From Planctomycetota bacterium (GTDB lineage: Bacteria; Planctomycetota; UBA1135; JADKAF01): DNA of 64,000 bases. The notes beneath the pieces are model-generated. The model had not been told where the DNA came from. It searched no databases and was given only the letters and a program-made list of their open reading frames with translations. A program made the translations under genes and the position numbers. The stretch spans positions 2,852,001 to 2,916,000 of the forward strand of contig JADKAF010000001.1 in the NCBI GenBank assembly GCA_016719295.1. The letters run 5' to 3'. Shown here one piece after another: positions 41,279-48,781 of this stretch; the first letter of the stretch is position 1; the number at the start of each line of letters is the position of its first letter.

Positions 41279-41884
41279 TCACTCCTCGCCGAGCATGCTC
41301 GCCAGCCTGGCCAGAACGCGGGACTTCGCCTTCCGGACGGCGACCTCGGTCTTGCCGAGCTCTGCGGCGATCTCGGCGTTGCCGAGACCGGCGATGTGGA
41401 AGAGGGCGTAGAGCTCGCGATCTTCGTCGGAGAGGCGATCCACCGCGGCGGCGATGCGCGCTTCTTGCTCCTTCGCCATCGCCTCTTGGCTCGGCGTCGC
41501 GAGATCGCCCATCAGGGCATCGAGGCCGTCGTCGGAGCGCGCGCCTGCTCCCAGCGCTTCGCGGCCGGCGTCGCGGCGCGCCGCACGATGGAAGCGATGC
41601 TTGTCGATCAGCTTGCGTTCGGCGGTCTTGAACAGCCAGCAGCGGAAGCCGGCCTCGCCCTCATAGTGGAAACGATCCAAGTGCTCGAGCACTTCGCGGC
41701 ACGCCGACTGCACGACGTCGGAGGTCGATTCGCGCGGACCGAGGCCGCCGCCCATGCGCACGCGCAGCCATGCCTGCAAGCGCGGCAGGTGGTGCGCGAG
41801 CAGCGCGTCGATCGCCGCTCGATCGCCGGCCTGCACCCGCGTCACCAGGTGGCGCGAGGCCTGCGGATCGATCTCGGGGTTCAT
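41279..41884 (-). CDS. ECF-type sigma factor, second in window
   Basis: 201 residues. Region 2: ALLAHHLPRLQAWLRVRMGG, then STSDVVQSACREVLEHLDRF and FRCWLFKTAERKLIDKHRFH. Region 4: LSDEDRELYALFHIAGLGNA, then EIAAELGKTEVAVRKAKSRV. The E-S-T-S-D-V-V-Q-S and W-L-F-K-T/I-A pattern is common in planctomycete ECF factors. No anti-sigma factor or kinase gene is beside it; it diverges from pgi across 212 bp. Its stop lies 38 bp from the convergent YjbR gene. Target promoters are unknown. Confidence 0.88.
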   Translation of the reverse strand: MNPEIDPQASRHLVTRVQAGDRAAIDALLAHHLPRLQAWLRVRMGGGLGPRESTSDVVQSACREVLEHLDRFHYEGEAGFRCWLFKTAERKLIDKHRFHRAARRDAGREALGAGARSDDGLDALMGDLATPSQEAMAKEQEARIAAAVDRLSDEDRELYALFHIAGLGNAEIAAELGKTEVAVRKAKSRVLARLASMLGEE

Positions 41885-42096
41885 GGCCAGAGCATAGTCG
41901 GACGCAGAGAAGGGAGCGAGGAAGCGGCCCCCTGGAAGGCGGCTTGGGAATCGGTACCATGGCCCCCCCTCCGGGCGGAACGGAGCGCGTCCTCGCGCGC
42001 CGTTCCTCCTCGGGAGAGTCCCGCCCCCGTCCGTCGAGCGCAGGCCCGCCCTCGTGTGCCTGCGCGCAACGCCCGAGCTATCGGAGGTCGCCCCCG

Positions 42097-43734
42097 ATGA
42101 CGCTTCCGGCACCCGCCACTCCGCCTTCGACCTGGAACCGCTTCCAGTCGCTCCTCGTCACCTGCCCGACCCTGGGCCTCGCCCTCGACGTCTCGCGCAT
42201 GCGCTTCGAGACGCCGTGGCTCGAGAGCATGGCCGGCCCGATCACGCGCGCGTTCGAAGCCCTCGACGCGCTCGAGGGCGGAGCCATCGCGAACCCGGAC
42301 GAGGGACGGCAGGTCGGCCACTACTGGCTGCGCAATCCGGAGCGTGCTCCGGAGAAGGCGCGCGCCGCGATCGAGGCCGCGCACCAAGCGGTGAGCACCT
42401 TCGCGCGCAAAGTGCATCGCGGCGAGATCCGCGGCGAGCGCGGCGAGGCGTTTCGGGACCTCGTGCTCGTCGGCATCGGCGGCAGCGCGCTCGGACCGCA
42501 GTTCGTCGATCAGGCCCTCGCCGATCTCAACGACCCGCTGCGCGCGCACTTCCTCGACAACACGGACCCCGACGGCTTCGATCGCGTGCTCGGCCGCCTG
42601 GAGGCGCGCCTCGACCGCACGTTGGTGCTCGTGATCTCGAAGTCGGGCGGAACCAAGGAGACGCGGAACGGCATGCTCGAGGTCGCGGCGCGCTATCGCA
42701 GCGCGGGCCTCTGCTTCGAGAAGCACGCCGTCGCCGTGACCAGCGATGGCTCCGAGCTCGATCGCCTCGCGAAGGCCGACGGCTGGCTCGCGATCTTCCC
42801 GATGTGGGATTGGGTCGGAGGGCGCACCTCCGTGCTCTCCGCCGTGGGACTCCTGCCCGCGGCGCTGCAGGGCTTCGACATCGAAGCGCTGCTCACCGGC
42901 GCGCGCGAGATGGATCGCTTCACGCGCCGCCGCGACTTCCAGACGAACCCCGCCTCGATGCTCGCGGCGATGTGGTTCCACGCCGGCGCGGGCCGCGGCG
43001 AGAAGCACATGGTCGTGCTGCCCTACCGCGATCGCTTGGAGCTCCTCGGGCGCTATCTTCAGCAGCTCGTGATGGAGTCGATCGGCAAGGAGAAGGACCT
43101 CGACGGCAAGGTCGTGCACCAGGGCCTCTCCGTCTTCGGCAACAAGGGCTCGACCGATCAGCACGCCTTCGTGCAGCAGCTCCGCGACGGGCGGAACGAC
43201 TTCTTCGCGACCTTCGTCGTCGCGCGCGGCGACCGCCGCCCCGAGCGAACGGAGGTCGAGCCCGGCGTCACCTCGGGTGACTACCTCTTCGGCTTCTGGC
43301 TCGGGACGCGCGAAGCGCTCAGCGAGCAAGGCCGCGAGTCTCTCACCATCTCGGTCGAGCGCGTGGACGAGCGCGCGATCGGCGCGCTGATCGCGCTCTT
43401 CGAGCGCGCGGTCGGCCTCTATGCGCAGCTCGTCCACATCAATGCCTATCACCAGCCCGGCGTGGAAGCCGGGAAGCGCGCCGCGGGTCGCGTGCTGGCG
43501 GTGATGGCGCAAGTGCAGGAAGCGCTCAGCGATTCCGACGGGCGCGCCTACCGGGCCGACGAGCTCGCGCAGGAGATCGGCGCGCCGGAGCAGGTCGAAG
43601 TCGTCTTCCATCTGCTGGAGCGCCTGCAGGCGAACGGCGCCGTGGAGCGCATCCCCGGCCCTGGACCCGGGGAGCATCGCTACCGCTACATCGACGGGCG
43701 CGAGCGGATGCATCCCGCCGGCACGCGCTGCTGA
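42097..43734 (+). CDS. pgi: Glucose-6-phosphate isomerase
   Basis: 545 residues. It interconverts glucose 6-phosphate and fructose 6-phosphate in the cytoplasm. SIS-domain motifs are plain: LVLVGIGGSALGPQFVDQAL, VLVISKSGGTKETRNG (phosphate binding), GNKGSTDQHAFVQQLRDG (catalytic Glu/His region) and HINAYHQPGVEAGKRAAG (catalytic Lys). After about residue 475, YRADELAQEIGAPEQVEVVF looks like a small winged helix. A similar C-terminal tail occurs in cyanobacterial-type GPI. The start at 42097 follows TCGGAGG. Downstream sits a convergent frame-broken gene. Confidence 0.95.
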   Translation: MTLPAPATPPSTWNRFQSLLVTCPTLGLALDVSRMRFETPWLESMAGPITRAFEALDALEGGAIANPDEGRQVGHYWLRNPERAPEKARAAIEAAHQAVSTFARKVHRGEIRGERGEAFRDLVLVGIGGSALGPQFVDQALADLNDPLRAHFLDNTDPDGFDRVLGRLEARLDRTLVLVISKSGGTKETRNGMLEVAARYRSAGLCFEKHAVAVTSDGSELDRLAKADGWLAIFPMWDWVGGRTSVLSAVGLLPAALQGFDIEALLTGAREMDRFTRRRDFQTNPASMLAAMWFHAGAGRGEKHMVVLPYRDRLELLGRYLQQLVMESIGKEKDLDGKVVHQGLSVFGNKGSTDQHAFVQQLRDGRNDFFATFVVARGDRRPERTEVEPGVTSGDYLFGFWLGTREALSEQGRESLTISVERVDERAIGALIALFERAVGLYAQLVHINAYHQPGVEAGKRAAGRVLAVMAQVQEALSDSDGRAYRADELAQEIGAPEQVEVVFHLLERLQANGAVERIPGPGPGEHRYRYIDGRERMHPAGTRC

Positions 43735-43739
43735 GAGGC

Positions 43740-44607
43740 GGAGCAAGATCCGAGGCGATCGCCTCTTGGATGCCTTGCGGGCGCAGCGCTTGACGGCGCT
43801 GCCGCGATGCTGGTTCGTGAGCAACTTCTGCTCTCGCTCGGAGCTCAGGAGCGCCCCGAAGCGCTGCTCGTCGCTGCTCCAGCTCGAGTTCACCTGGACG
43901 AGCCGGTCCGCGCTGGCCGAACCCTGATAGCGCGCGAGACGCTTCGCGCCTTCGGTGGTCTGCGCGACGAACGCGTGGGCCTCGCCCGCGCTACCCGCGG
44001 CCACGAGCGCCTCGACCGCTCGAAGAAGAGGCTCGCCCTCGATCTGCCAGTCCTCGCAGAGCAGCTTCCGAACTCTAGCGCCGGCGGCGCCGCGTCGACG
44101 CGACGGATCCGCTCCCGCATCGCCTGCAGCGTCGGGCCGAACCCCACGAAGTCGAGCCCTTGTTCCCCGCTCGCTCCTCCCGGCGAGCCGAAGCCCTCGA
44201 GCGCGCTCTTGGAGAAGGAGCGCGCGAGCATCGGCACGGCCTGAGCAAGCTCGAGGTGACGCAGCGGCGATAGATCGAGAAGAGCAGGCCGTGATCGCGG
44301 GCGTGCGCGGGGATCGAGCTCTCGTCGAGGAAGCGCGCGGAGGCGCGCACGGCTTGGAGCCCTTCGCCTTGGAGGCGCACGGTGCGCACGAGAAGCTCGA
44401 GCTCCTCCGCGACCACCGCGCAGGCCATGTCGTGCGCGCGGAAGAGGCCCTGCACGAAGGAGACACGAGGTCGAGCCGCGTGGGCGGCTCCGCGGCCCGC
44501 ACCTCGAGCGGAACCAGGTCCCCTTCGCGGCGCAGCCGCTCCTGAGCCGCGGCAGGCGCGGGGTCTTGGCTAGCGGACAGCCAGTGCGGAGCAAGAACGA
44601 ACGGCAA
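43740..44607 (-). pseudogene. Frame-broken gene of unknown family, about 290 residues when repaired
   Basis: Four segments in successive frames read as one protein. It opens with FVLAPHWLSASQDPAPAAAQ and a Q/R/E-rich stretch. After one missing base near 44465 comes FVQGLFRAHDMACAVVAEEL and RASARFLDESSIPAHARDH; after another near 44266 RHLELAQAVPMLARSFSKSA; after a third near 44074 VRKLLCEDWQIEGEPLLRAV and YQGSASADRLVQVNSSWSSD. Each repair adds a single base in GG or CC. The true start (TTG 44607 is only a guess) and stop are not certain. No family is recognised; the hydrophobic start suggests export. Composition looks coding throughout, so this is either a young pseudogene or a sequencing artefact. 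Confidence 0.45.
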
Positions 44608-45172
44608 GGCGCTCAGCCTTGGAGTCTTCCCCTGCGTTGGGCAAGGCGCCGTCCGGCGCGGCTCGCTGCGCCGCCTTCCTGCCGGGGGAACGTCGCCCCG
44701 CGCGCTCGCCCGCTAGCTTCGCGCGCGTGAGCGCTTCTCCGCCTTCGCCGCTCGCGCTCTCACGGGGCGCAGGCGTCTTCGGAGCGAAGGCCGCGCCACG
44801 AGCTCCGAGAGAGCTCGTCCCCCGCGCTTCGGAGATCCCTCGACGACTTCCTGCGCGAGGCGTGAACGGAGGAGGCCCGGCCTTCGATCGAGCCGCAATC
44901 CCTGGGGTGATCCGAAGACGCTGCTACACGATACGCGGGCCGCGGCCTCGCGAATCCCGCCGGCACCTCCCGCGAGGGAGCCGAACGGAAGCCCAGGATT
45001 TTGGAGAGCCCTCTTGCTTCGGCGCGCCGAGCGGTCATGCTCGACACCCTGGGCTCGGAGTCGATGGCGACCCCGGGCATTTCACATCTCGGCCCGGCTC
45101 GCATCGACCCTGACGTATCCGATTGGATCGAGTGGGATCAGCGCGAAGACTGGAAGAGGACGGATACGCAAC
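44608..45172. other. Long non-coding stretch upstream of the RNA-binding protein gene
   Basis: 565 bp with no credible ORF on either strand, less coding-like in amino-acid content than its neighbours. It should hold the promoter and a long leader of the RNA-binding protein gene. The only clear structure is the inverted repeat at 45114-45168. Confidence 0.5.
45114..45168 (+). promoter_or_regulatory. Leader hairpin around the ribosome-binding site of the RNA-binding protein gene
   Basis: CGTATCCG (45114-45121) and CGGATACG (45161-45168) are perfectly complementary. The loop between contains the likely ribosome-binding site AGAGGA at 45155-45160, and the ATG follows at 45173. Such a fold could hide or expose the site, for example with temperature or by binding of the protein itself. 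Confidence 0.45.
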
Positions 45173-45715
45173 ATGGGTAAGAAGCTCTACGTCGGCAATT
45201 TGGCCTGGGGCACTACGGAAGAGAACCTCCGCTCGGCATTCGAAGCCGACGGTCGCCAAGTCGACGAAGTGGCCATCATCACGGATCGCGAGACGGGTCG
45301 TCCCCGTGGCTTCGCCTTCGTGACGATGGGCAGCGATGCGGACGCGCAGAGCGCGATCCAGAGCATGAACGGCGCGATGCTCGACGGCCGTGAGCTGCGC
45401 GTGAACGAAGCCGAAGACCGCCCGCGCGGCGGTGGCGGCGCTGGTGGCGGCGGCCGTAGCTTCGGCGGCGGCGGCGGCGGTGGCGGCTTCGGCGGCGGCG
45501 GTGGCGGCTACAGCGGCGGTGGCGGCGGCGGTGGTCGCGGCGGCTACGGCGGTGGCGGCGGCGGCGGCGGTCGCGGCGGCTACGGCGGCGGCGGCGGTGG
45601 TCGCGGCGGTGGCGGTGGCGGCGGCGGACGCGGCGGCTACGGCGGCGGCGGTGGCCGCGGTCGTGGTGGTGGCGGCGGTTACGACCGCGGCGACTCCGGC
45701 GGCGATCGCTGGTGA
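45173..45715 (+). CDS. Glycine-rich RRM RNA-binding protein
   Basis: 180 residues. The N-terminal 80 residues form an RNA-recognition motif: RNP2 KLYVGNLAW and RNP1 RGFAFVTM, then MNGAMLDGRELRVNEAEDRP. The rest is a Gly/Arg/Tyr tail (GGGG, RGGYGGGG units), like cyanobacterial Rbp and eukaryotic cold-inducible RNA-binding proteins. Such proteins are RNA chaperones, often cold-induced, and their tails can drive condensate formation. Monocistronic: a 565-bp gap lies upstream and two hairpins with a T-run lie downstream. The GGC/GGT repeat DNA is a coding feature, not a separate repeat element. Confidence 0.95.
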   Translation: MGKKLYVGNLAWGTTEENLRSAFEADGRQVDEVAIITDRETGRPRGFAFVTMGSDADAQSAIQSMNGAMLDGRELRVNEAEDRPRGGGGAGGGGRSFGGGGGGGGFGGGGGGYSGGGGGGGRGGYGGGGGGGGRGGYGGGGGGRGGGGGGGGRGGYGGGGGRGRGGGGGYDRGDSGGDRW

Positions 45716-45722
45716 TCGAGCT

Positions 45723-45805
45723 CGAGCCGGCAGGGCGACCTGCGGGCTCGAACGCATGGAGAGGCCGGCTCGAACGCAGTTCGAGGCCGGCCTTCTTCGT
45801 TTTTG
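45723..45805 (+). terminator. Two hairpins and T-run after the RNA-binding protein gene
   Basis: A first stem (45723-45734 with 45739-45750, one mismatch, loop GCGA) begins seven bases after the stop. A second stem (45762-45775 with 45779-45793, loop GCA, one bulge) is followed by TTCTTCGTTTTT. This is a good intrinsic terminator. Confidence 0.8.
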
Positions 45806-45866
45806 GCAGCCTGTTGAAGCAGCGCTTCGAGGCTGGCGCACGCGCGAGGCCGGGGAACGCGGAGGC

Positions 45867-47801
45867 TCAGCGATCGAGGAAGACGCCGACACCCGAGACC
45901 GCGCGCTTCTCTCCGCTGCTCTCCTCGCGGCGCCGCAGGCATTCGAGATCGTTCGCGGGCGCGGGTGAGAGCGGCGAGCTGCTCGGGTACTGGTCGGTGC
46001 CGCGCCCGAGGTCGAGGAAGAAGGCCCACGAGCGCGAGCCGCGCTCGACGTCGCTCGCGTGGCCGCAGCCGCCGAAGCCGAGATCGCTGCCGAGCTGATA
46101 GACGTCGTTGCCCGCGAGGTCGACGAAGACCGCGAGCGAGGTGATGGTCGAGCCGCCGAGTCCGATGCCGTCGGCGAGGTAGTGATCGTCGCCGGCGGCG
46201 TCGAGGAAGAAGGAGAGCTGGAGGTCCCAGTTGCCGGCGATCGACGCGGTGTGCGGGTTCGCGTAGCGATCGCTCCCCGCGTCGTCGAAGACGATGCCGA
46301 TGCCGTTGTGCGCGCCGGTCGCGATACCGTAGCGAGAGGCGTTGACCTGATCGTCTCCGCCGAAGTCGCGCACGATGCCCCAGCCGAAGAAGTAGCCGAT
46401 CCCGAAGCCGAACTCGCCGACGGTCGAGCGATCGTCGCCGGCGCCGTCCAGGAGCACGCCGTAGCCGCCGCCGAGCTTCGGATTCACGCCGTCCAGTGTG
46501 CGGAAGCCGAAGCCCGCGCCTTGCGAGTGCGCGTTCCACTCCCCCGCCGTCCCGTAGGACGAGGGATAGCCCTCGGTCGCGACGCGCTGATCGTCGCCGA
46601 GCGCATCGGCCAGGAGCCCGACGCCTCGCGGCCAGCCGAAGCCCTGCGCGTCGAGCTTCGCGCGCAGCTGATCATCTCCCGCGGAATCGAGCAGCAAGCC
46701 GCAGCCGAAGCCCCCGGCGCCCTGCGCCAGGGCATCGGCTTCGAAGCGGTCGTTCCCCGCGCGATCCCAGAGGATGCCCACGCCGCCGAAGCCCGCGCCT
46801 TGCGCGAAGCGGCCGGCCGTGTAGCGATCGTCCCCCGCGAAGTCGCAGAGCACGGAGACCCCTAGCACCGCGCTCCCCTGCGCGGGCTCGCTGCCGCCCT
46901 CGTAGCGGTCCTTGCCGCGGAGATCGAGCACGAGGTTCAGCAGCTGCGAGGCATCGGCCCGCGTCGCCTGCGCCTCGTACACGTCGTCCCCGCCCCAGTC
47001 GACGATCAGCGCGGCCCGCGCGCCGTAGCGCTGCGAGGCTCCGCCGCCGACGAGGATCCAGCCGAGCGGTGTCTCCCGCGCGTAGACGACGCGCCCGCTC
47101 ACGCCGGGCGGGAGCAGCTTCGGCGCCGGAGGCTTCTCCGCGTTCCAGCACTTCTCGAGACCGCCGATCCAGCGCGAGTCGCAGAGCGGCAGGAGCATGA
47201 GCGCCGCGCGGTAGAAGTGCGCGAGCTCGAGCGGCTGCAGCTTCTCCAAGGTCTCGCGGTGCTGCGGCTGAAGCGTGACGTAGATGTGCTCGATGAAACC
47301 GGCGCCGAGGGTCGCGAGCTGCTCGCCGAGCACCGCGCGTTCGTCCGCGGGGATCGCGCGCAGCGCAAGCTCGAGCTCTTCCGCCGCACGCGCGAGGTGC
47401 GCCTCCGCGGCGGCCAGGCGCTCGGCGAAGCTGCCCTGCTCGAGAGCGGCGGCGGGCGGCAGCGACGCCAGCTCTCCGAGCGCTTCTCCGTGCAGCGCCG
47501 CGGACGCACGCAGCCAAGCTTCGAGATCGGGTGACTTCGCGAAGAGCTGCTCCCGCCAGCGCTCCGTGAGCTCGCTCGCGAACGCAGGCGCCGAGAACGG
47601 CTCGGCGAACGCGCGGGTCACGGCGGGCGCGACGTGGCGCACCTGGAAGCTGCGCATGAAGAGGCCGGTGATCTTCTGCCACTCGGCCTCGACCTCCGCG
47701 AAGCCGTGCTTCGCGTGCAGCTCGGCCACGGCGCTCGCGCCTGGCCACGGCTCTTGCGGGACGGCGCCGAGCGCCGCGGTGGCTAGCAGGGAGAGCATCA
47801 T
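45867..47801 (-). CDS. Exported protein with about ten G-D-D-x-Y repeats
   Basis: 644 residues. A short signal peptide (MMLSLLATAALGAVPQ) is followed by a helical domain to about residue 230. Then come about ten repeats of 30-50 residues, each with D-x-x-G-[DN]-D-x-[YF], for example DWGGDDVYEAQATRA, DFAGDDRYTAGRFAQGAGFG, DRAGNDRFEADALAQGAGGF and DAAGDDHYLADGIGLGG. The Asp clusters could bind calcium, giving a rigid beta-solenoid. No named family is recognised. The ATG pair at 47798-47801 follows AAGG. It is the last gene of a four-gene run on this strand. Confidence 0.75.
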   Translation of the reverse strand: MMLSLLATAALGAVPQEPWPGASAVAELHAKHGFAEVEAEWQKITGLFMRSFQVRHVAPAVTRAFAEPFSAPAFASELTERWREQLFAKSPDLEAWLRASAALHGEALGELASLPPAAALEQGSFAERLAAAEAHLARAAEELELALRAIPADERAVLGEQLATLGAGFIEHIYVTLQPQHRETLEKLQPLELAHFYRAALMLLPLCDSRWIGGLEKCWNAEKPPAPKLLPPGVSGRVVYARETPLGWILVGGGASQRYGARAALIVDWGGDDVYEAQATRADASQLLNLVLDLRGKDRYEGGSEPAQGSAVLGVSVLCDFAGDDRYTAGRFAQGAGFGGVGILWDRAGNDRFEADALAQGAGGFGCGLLLDSAGDDQLRAKLDAQGFGWPRGVGLLADALGDDQRVATEGYPSSYGTAGEWNAHSQGAGFGFRTLDGVNPKLGGGYGVLLDGAGDDRSTVGEFGFGIGYFFGWGIVRDFGGDDQVNASRYGIATGAHNGIGIVFDDAGSDRYANPHTASIAGNWDLQLSFFLDAAGDDHYLADGIGLGGSTITSLAVFVDLAGNDVYQLGSDLGFGGCGHASDVERGSRSWAFFLDLGRGTDQYPSSSPLSPAPANDLECLRRREESSGEKRAVSGVGVFLDR

Positions 47802-47804
47802 CCT

Positions 47805-48005
47805 TCACTCCGTGGCGCGATCGCGCGCGGGATTCCGCTGCGCGAGCGCGTGTGCCTGCAAGGTCGGCATGGGACCGCCGAGATCGGAACGCGCGTCCCG
47901 CTCGAGCCGCGAGGGCAGCCAGAGCCGCGCGAGCACCGCCGACTCGAAGCGGGAGCTCCTGAGGAGGCGCCGAGCGATGCTGCCGCGGACGACGGGGAGC
48001 TTCAT
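47805..48005 (-). CDS. Small basic protein, 66 residues
   Basis: The ATG at 48005 has AGGAGG eight bases upstream, a stronger site than its neighbours have. The product starts MKLPVVRGSIARRLLRSSRF and is rich in Arg and Leu, without a signal or metal motif. It fits the 220-bp gap between the TPR and G-D-D-repeat genes, leaving 16 and 3 bp. No homolog is known to me. The position and ribosome-binding site make it plausible; chance is not excluded in such GC-rich DNA. Confidence 0.5.
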   Translation of the reverse strand: MKLPVVRGSIARRLLRSSRFESAVLARLWLPSRLERDARSDLGGPMPTLQAHALAQRNPARDRATE

Positions 48006-48021
48006 CGATGCGCCTCCTCTC

Positions 48022-48774
48022 TCAGGCCTCGCGCCGCAGCTCGGCAAGGCGCTGCTCGGCGAGCTTGGCCTCCCCGCGCAGGCGCTTCTTCACGTGCTCG
48101 GGCGCTTGGGTGTGCTCGGCGAGCGCGCTCTCGAGCTCGTTCCGCGCCTCGCGGCGCCAGCCCGCGCGCTCGAGGAGCTTCGAGAGCGCCATGCGGTGCG
48201 GCAGTGCGCGCGAGCGCTGCGCGAGGTCGCGCAGGGAGGAGAGGGCCTCCTCGCGACGATCGAGATGCCAGAGCGCCTCGGAGAGCAAGAGCCGCGCCTC
48301 GTGATCGCGATAGCCGGGCTCGGCCGCGACCAGAGGCGCGAGCGCGCGCTCGCTGGCGGTGAAGTCGCCGAGCGCGAGATGCGCGGCGCCGAGCACGAAG
48401 CGCGCGCGGCGGTCCGAAGCGTCGCGGGCCTGCGCTTCATCGGCGAGGGCCACGGCTTCGTGCATCTCGCGGCGCACGAGCAGCGCTTCGGCGAGCTCGA
48501 CCAGGTTCTCCGTGCTGCGCAAGCGCGCGAGGCGCTCTCGCAAACCGGCGAGATCATCGCTCTTCGCCGGGGTCGCGGACCGGGCGCGCGGACCGACCCC
48601 GCCGCCGAGATGCGGCTGCCCGTTCCACGCCGGCAGCGCGACGAGAGCCAGGTAGATCCAGCCGCCGAAGGGCACCAGCAAGATCACCGCATACCACGCC
48701 CAGTGCGGCCGCCGCCGGATGGCGTCGACCAGCATCAGGAGCGCGACGACGAACGAGATGATCTGGAAGTTCAC
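48022..48774 (-). CDS. Membrane protein with PLDc_N-like helices and TPR repeats
   Basis: 250 residues from the GTG at 48774, 7 bp after the stop of the DUF1080 gene. Two N-terminal hydrophobic helices (NFQIISFVVALLMLVDAI and WAWYAVILLVPFGGWIYLAL, about residues 1-45) resemble the short PLDc_N membrane module. The soluble part (about 85-245) is made of TPR-like helix pairs (LVELAEALLVRREMHEAVAL, then ALGDFTASERALAPLVAAEP). A scaffold role is likely. Same module combination occurs in other bacteria as uncharacterised proteins. Confidence 0.75.
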   Translation of the reverse strand: MNFQIISFVVALLMLVDAIRRRPHWAWYAVILLVPFGGWIYLALVALPAWNGQPHLGGGVGPRARSATPAKSDDLAGLRERLARLRSTENLVELAEALLVRREMHEAVALADEAQARDASDRRARFVLGAAHLALGDFTASERALAPLVAAEPGYRDHEARLLLSEALWHLDRREEALSSLRDLAQRSRALPHRMALSKLLERAGWRREARNELESALAEHTQAPEHVKKRLRGEAKLAEQRLAELRREA

Positions 48775-48781
48775 GTACGGT

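Noticed and set aside
42097..43734. The C-terminal extension of pgi as a novel fusion
   Set aside because: Similar small C-terminal extensions occur in cyanobacterial-type glucose-6-phosphate isomerases, so it is probably a family feature.
43752..43765. Perfect 14-bp palindrome GAGGCGATCGCCTC after pgi
   Set aside because: It has no loop and no T-run, so it is not a terminator. It includes GCGATCGC, which is common in some genomes, and it may just be part of the frame-broken gene.
44619..45113. A forward open frame upstream of the RNA-binding protein gene
   Set aside because: It is low-complexity in Arg, Pro and Ser, has no ribosome-binding site and no recognisable motif, and looks like chance in GC-rich DNA.
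45430..45715. Dense GGC/GGT repeats that look like a repeat array
   Set aside because: They are in frame with and encode the Gly-rich tail of the RRM protein. They lack the repeat-spacer structure of CRISPR or a mobile element.
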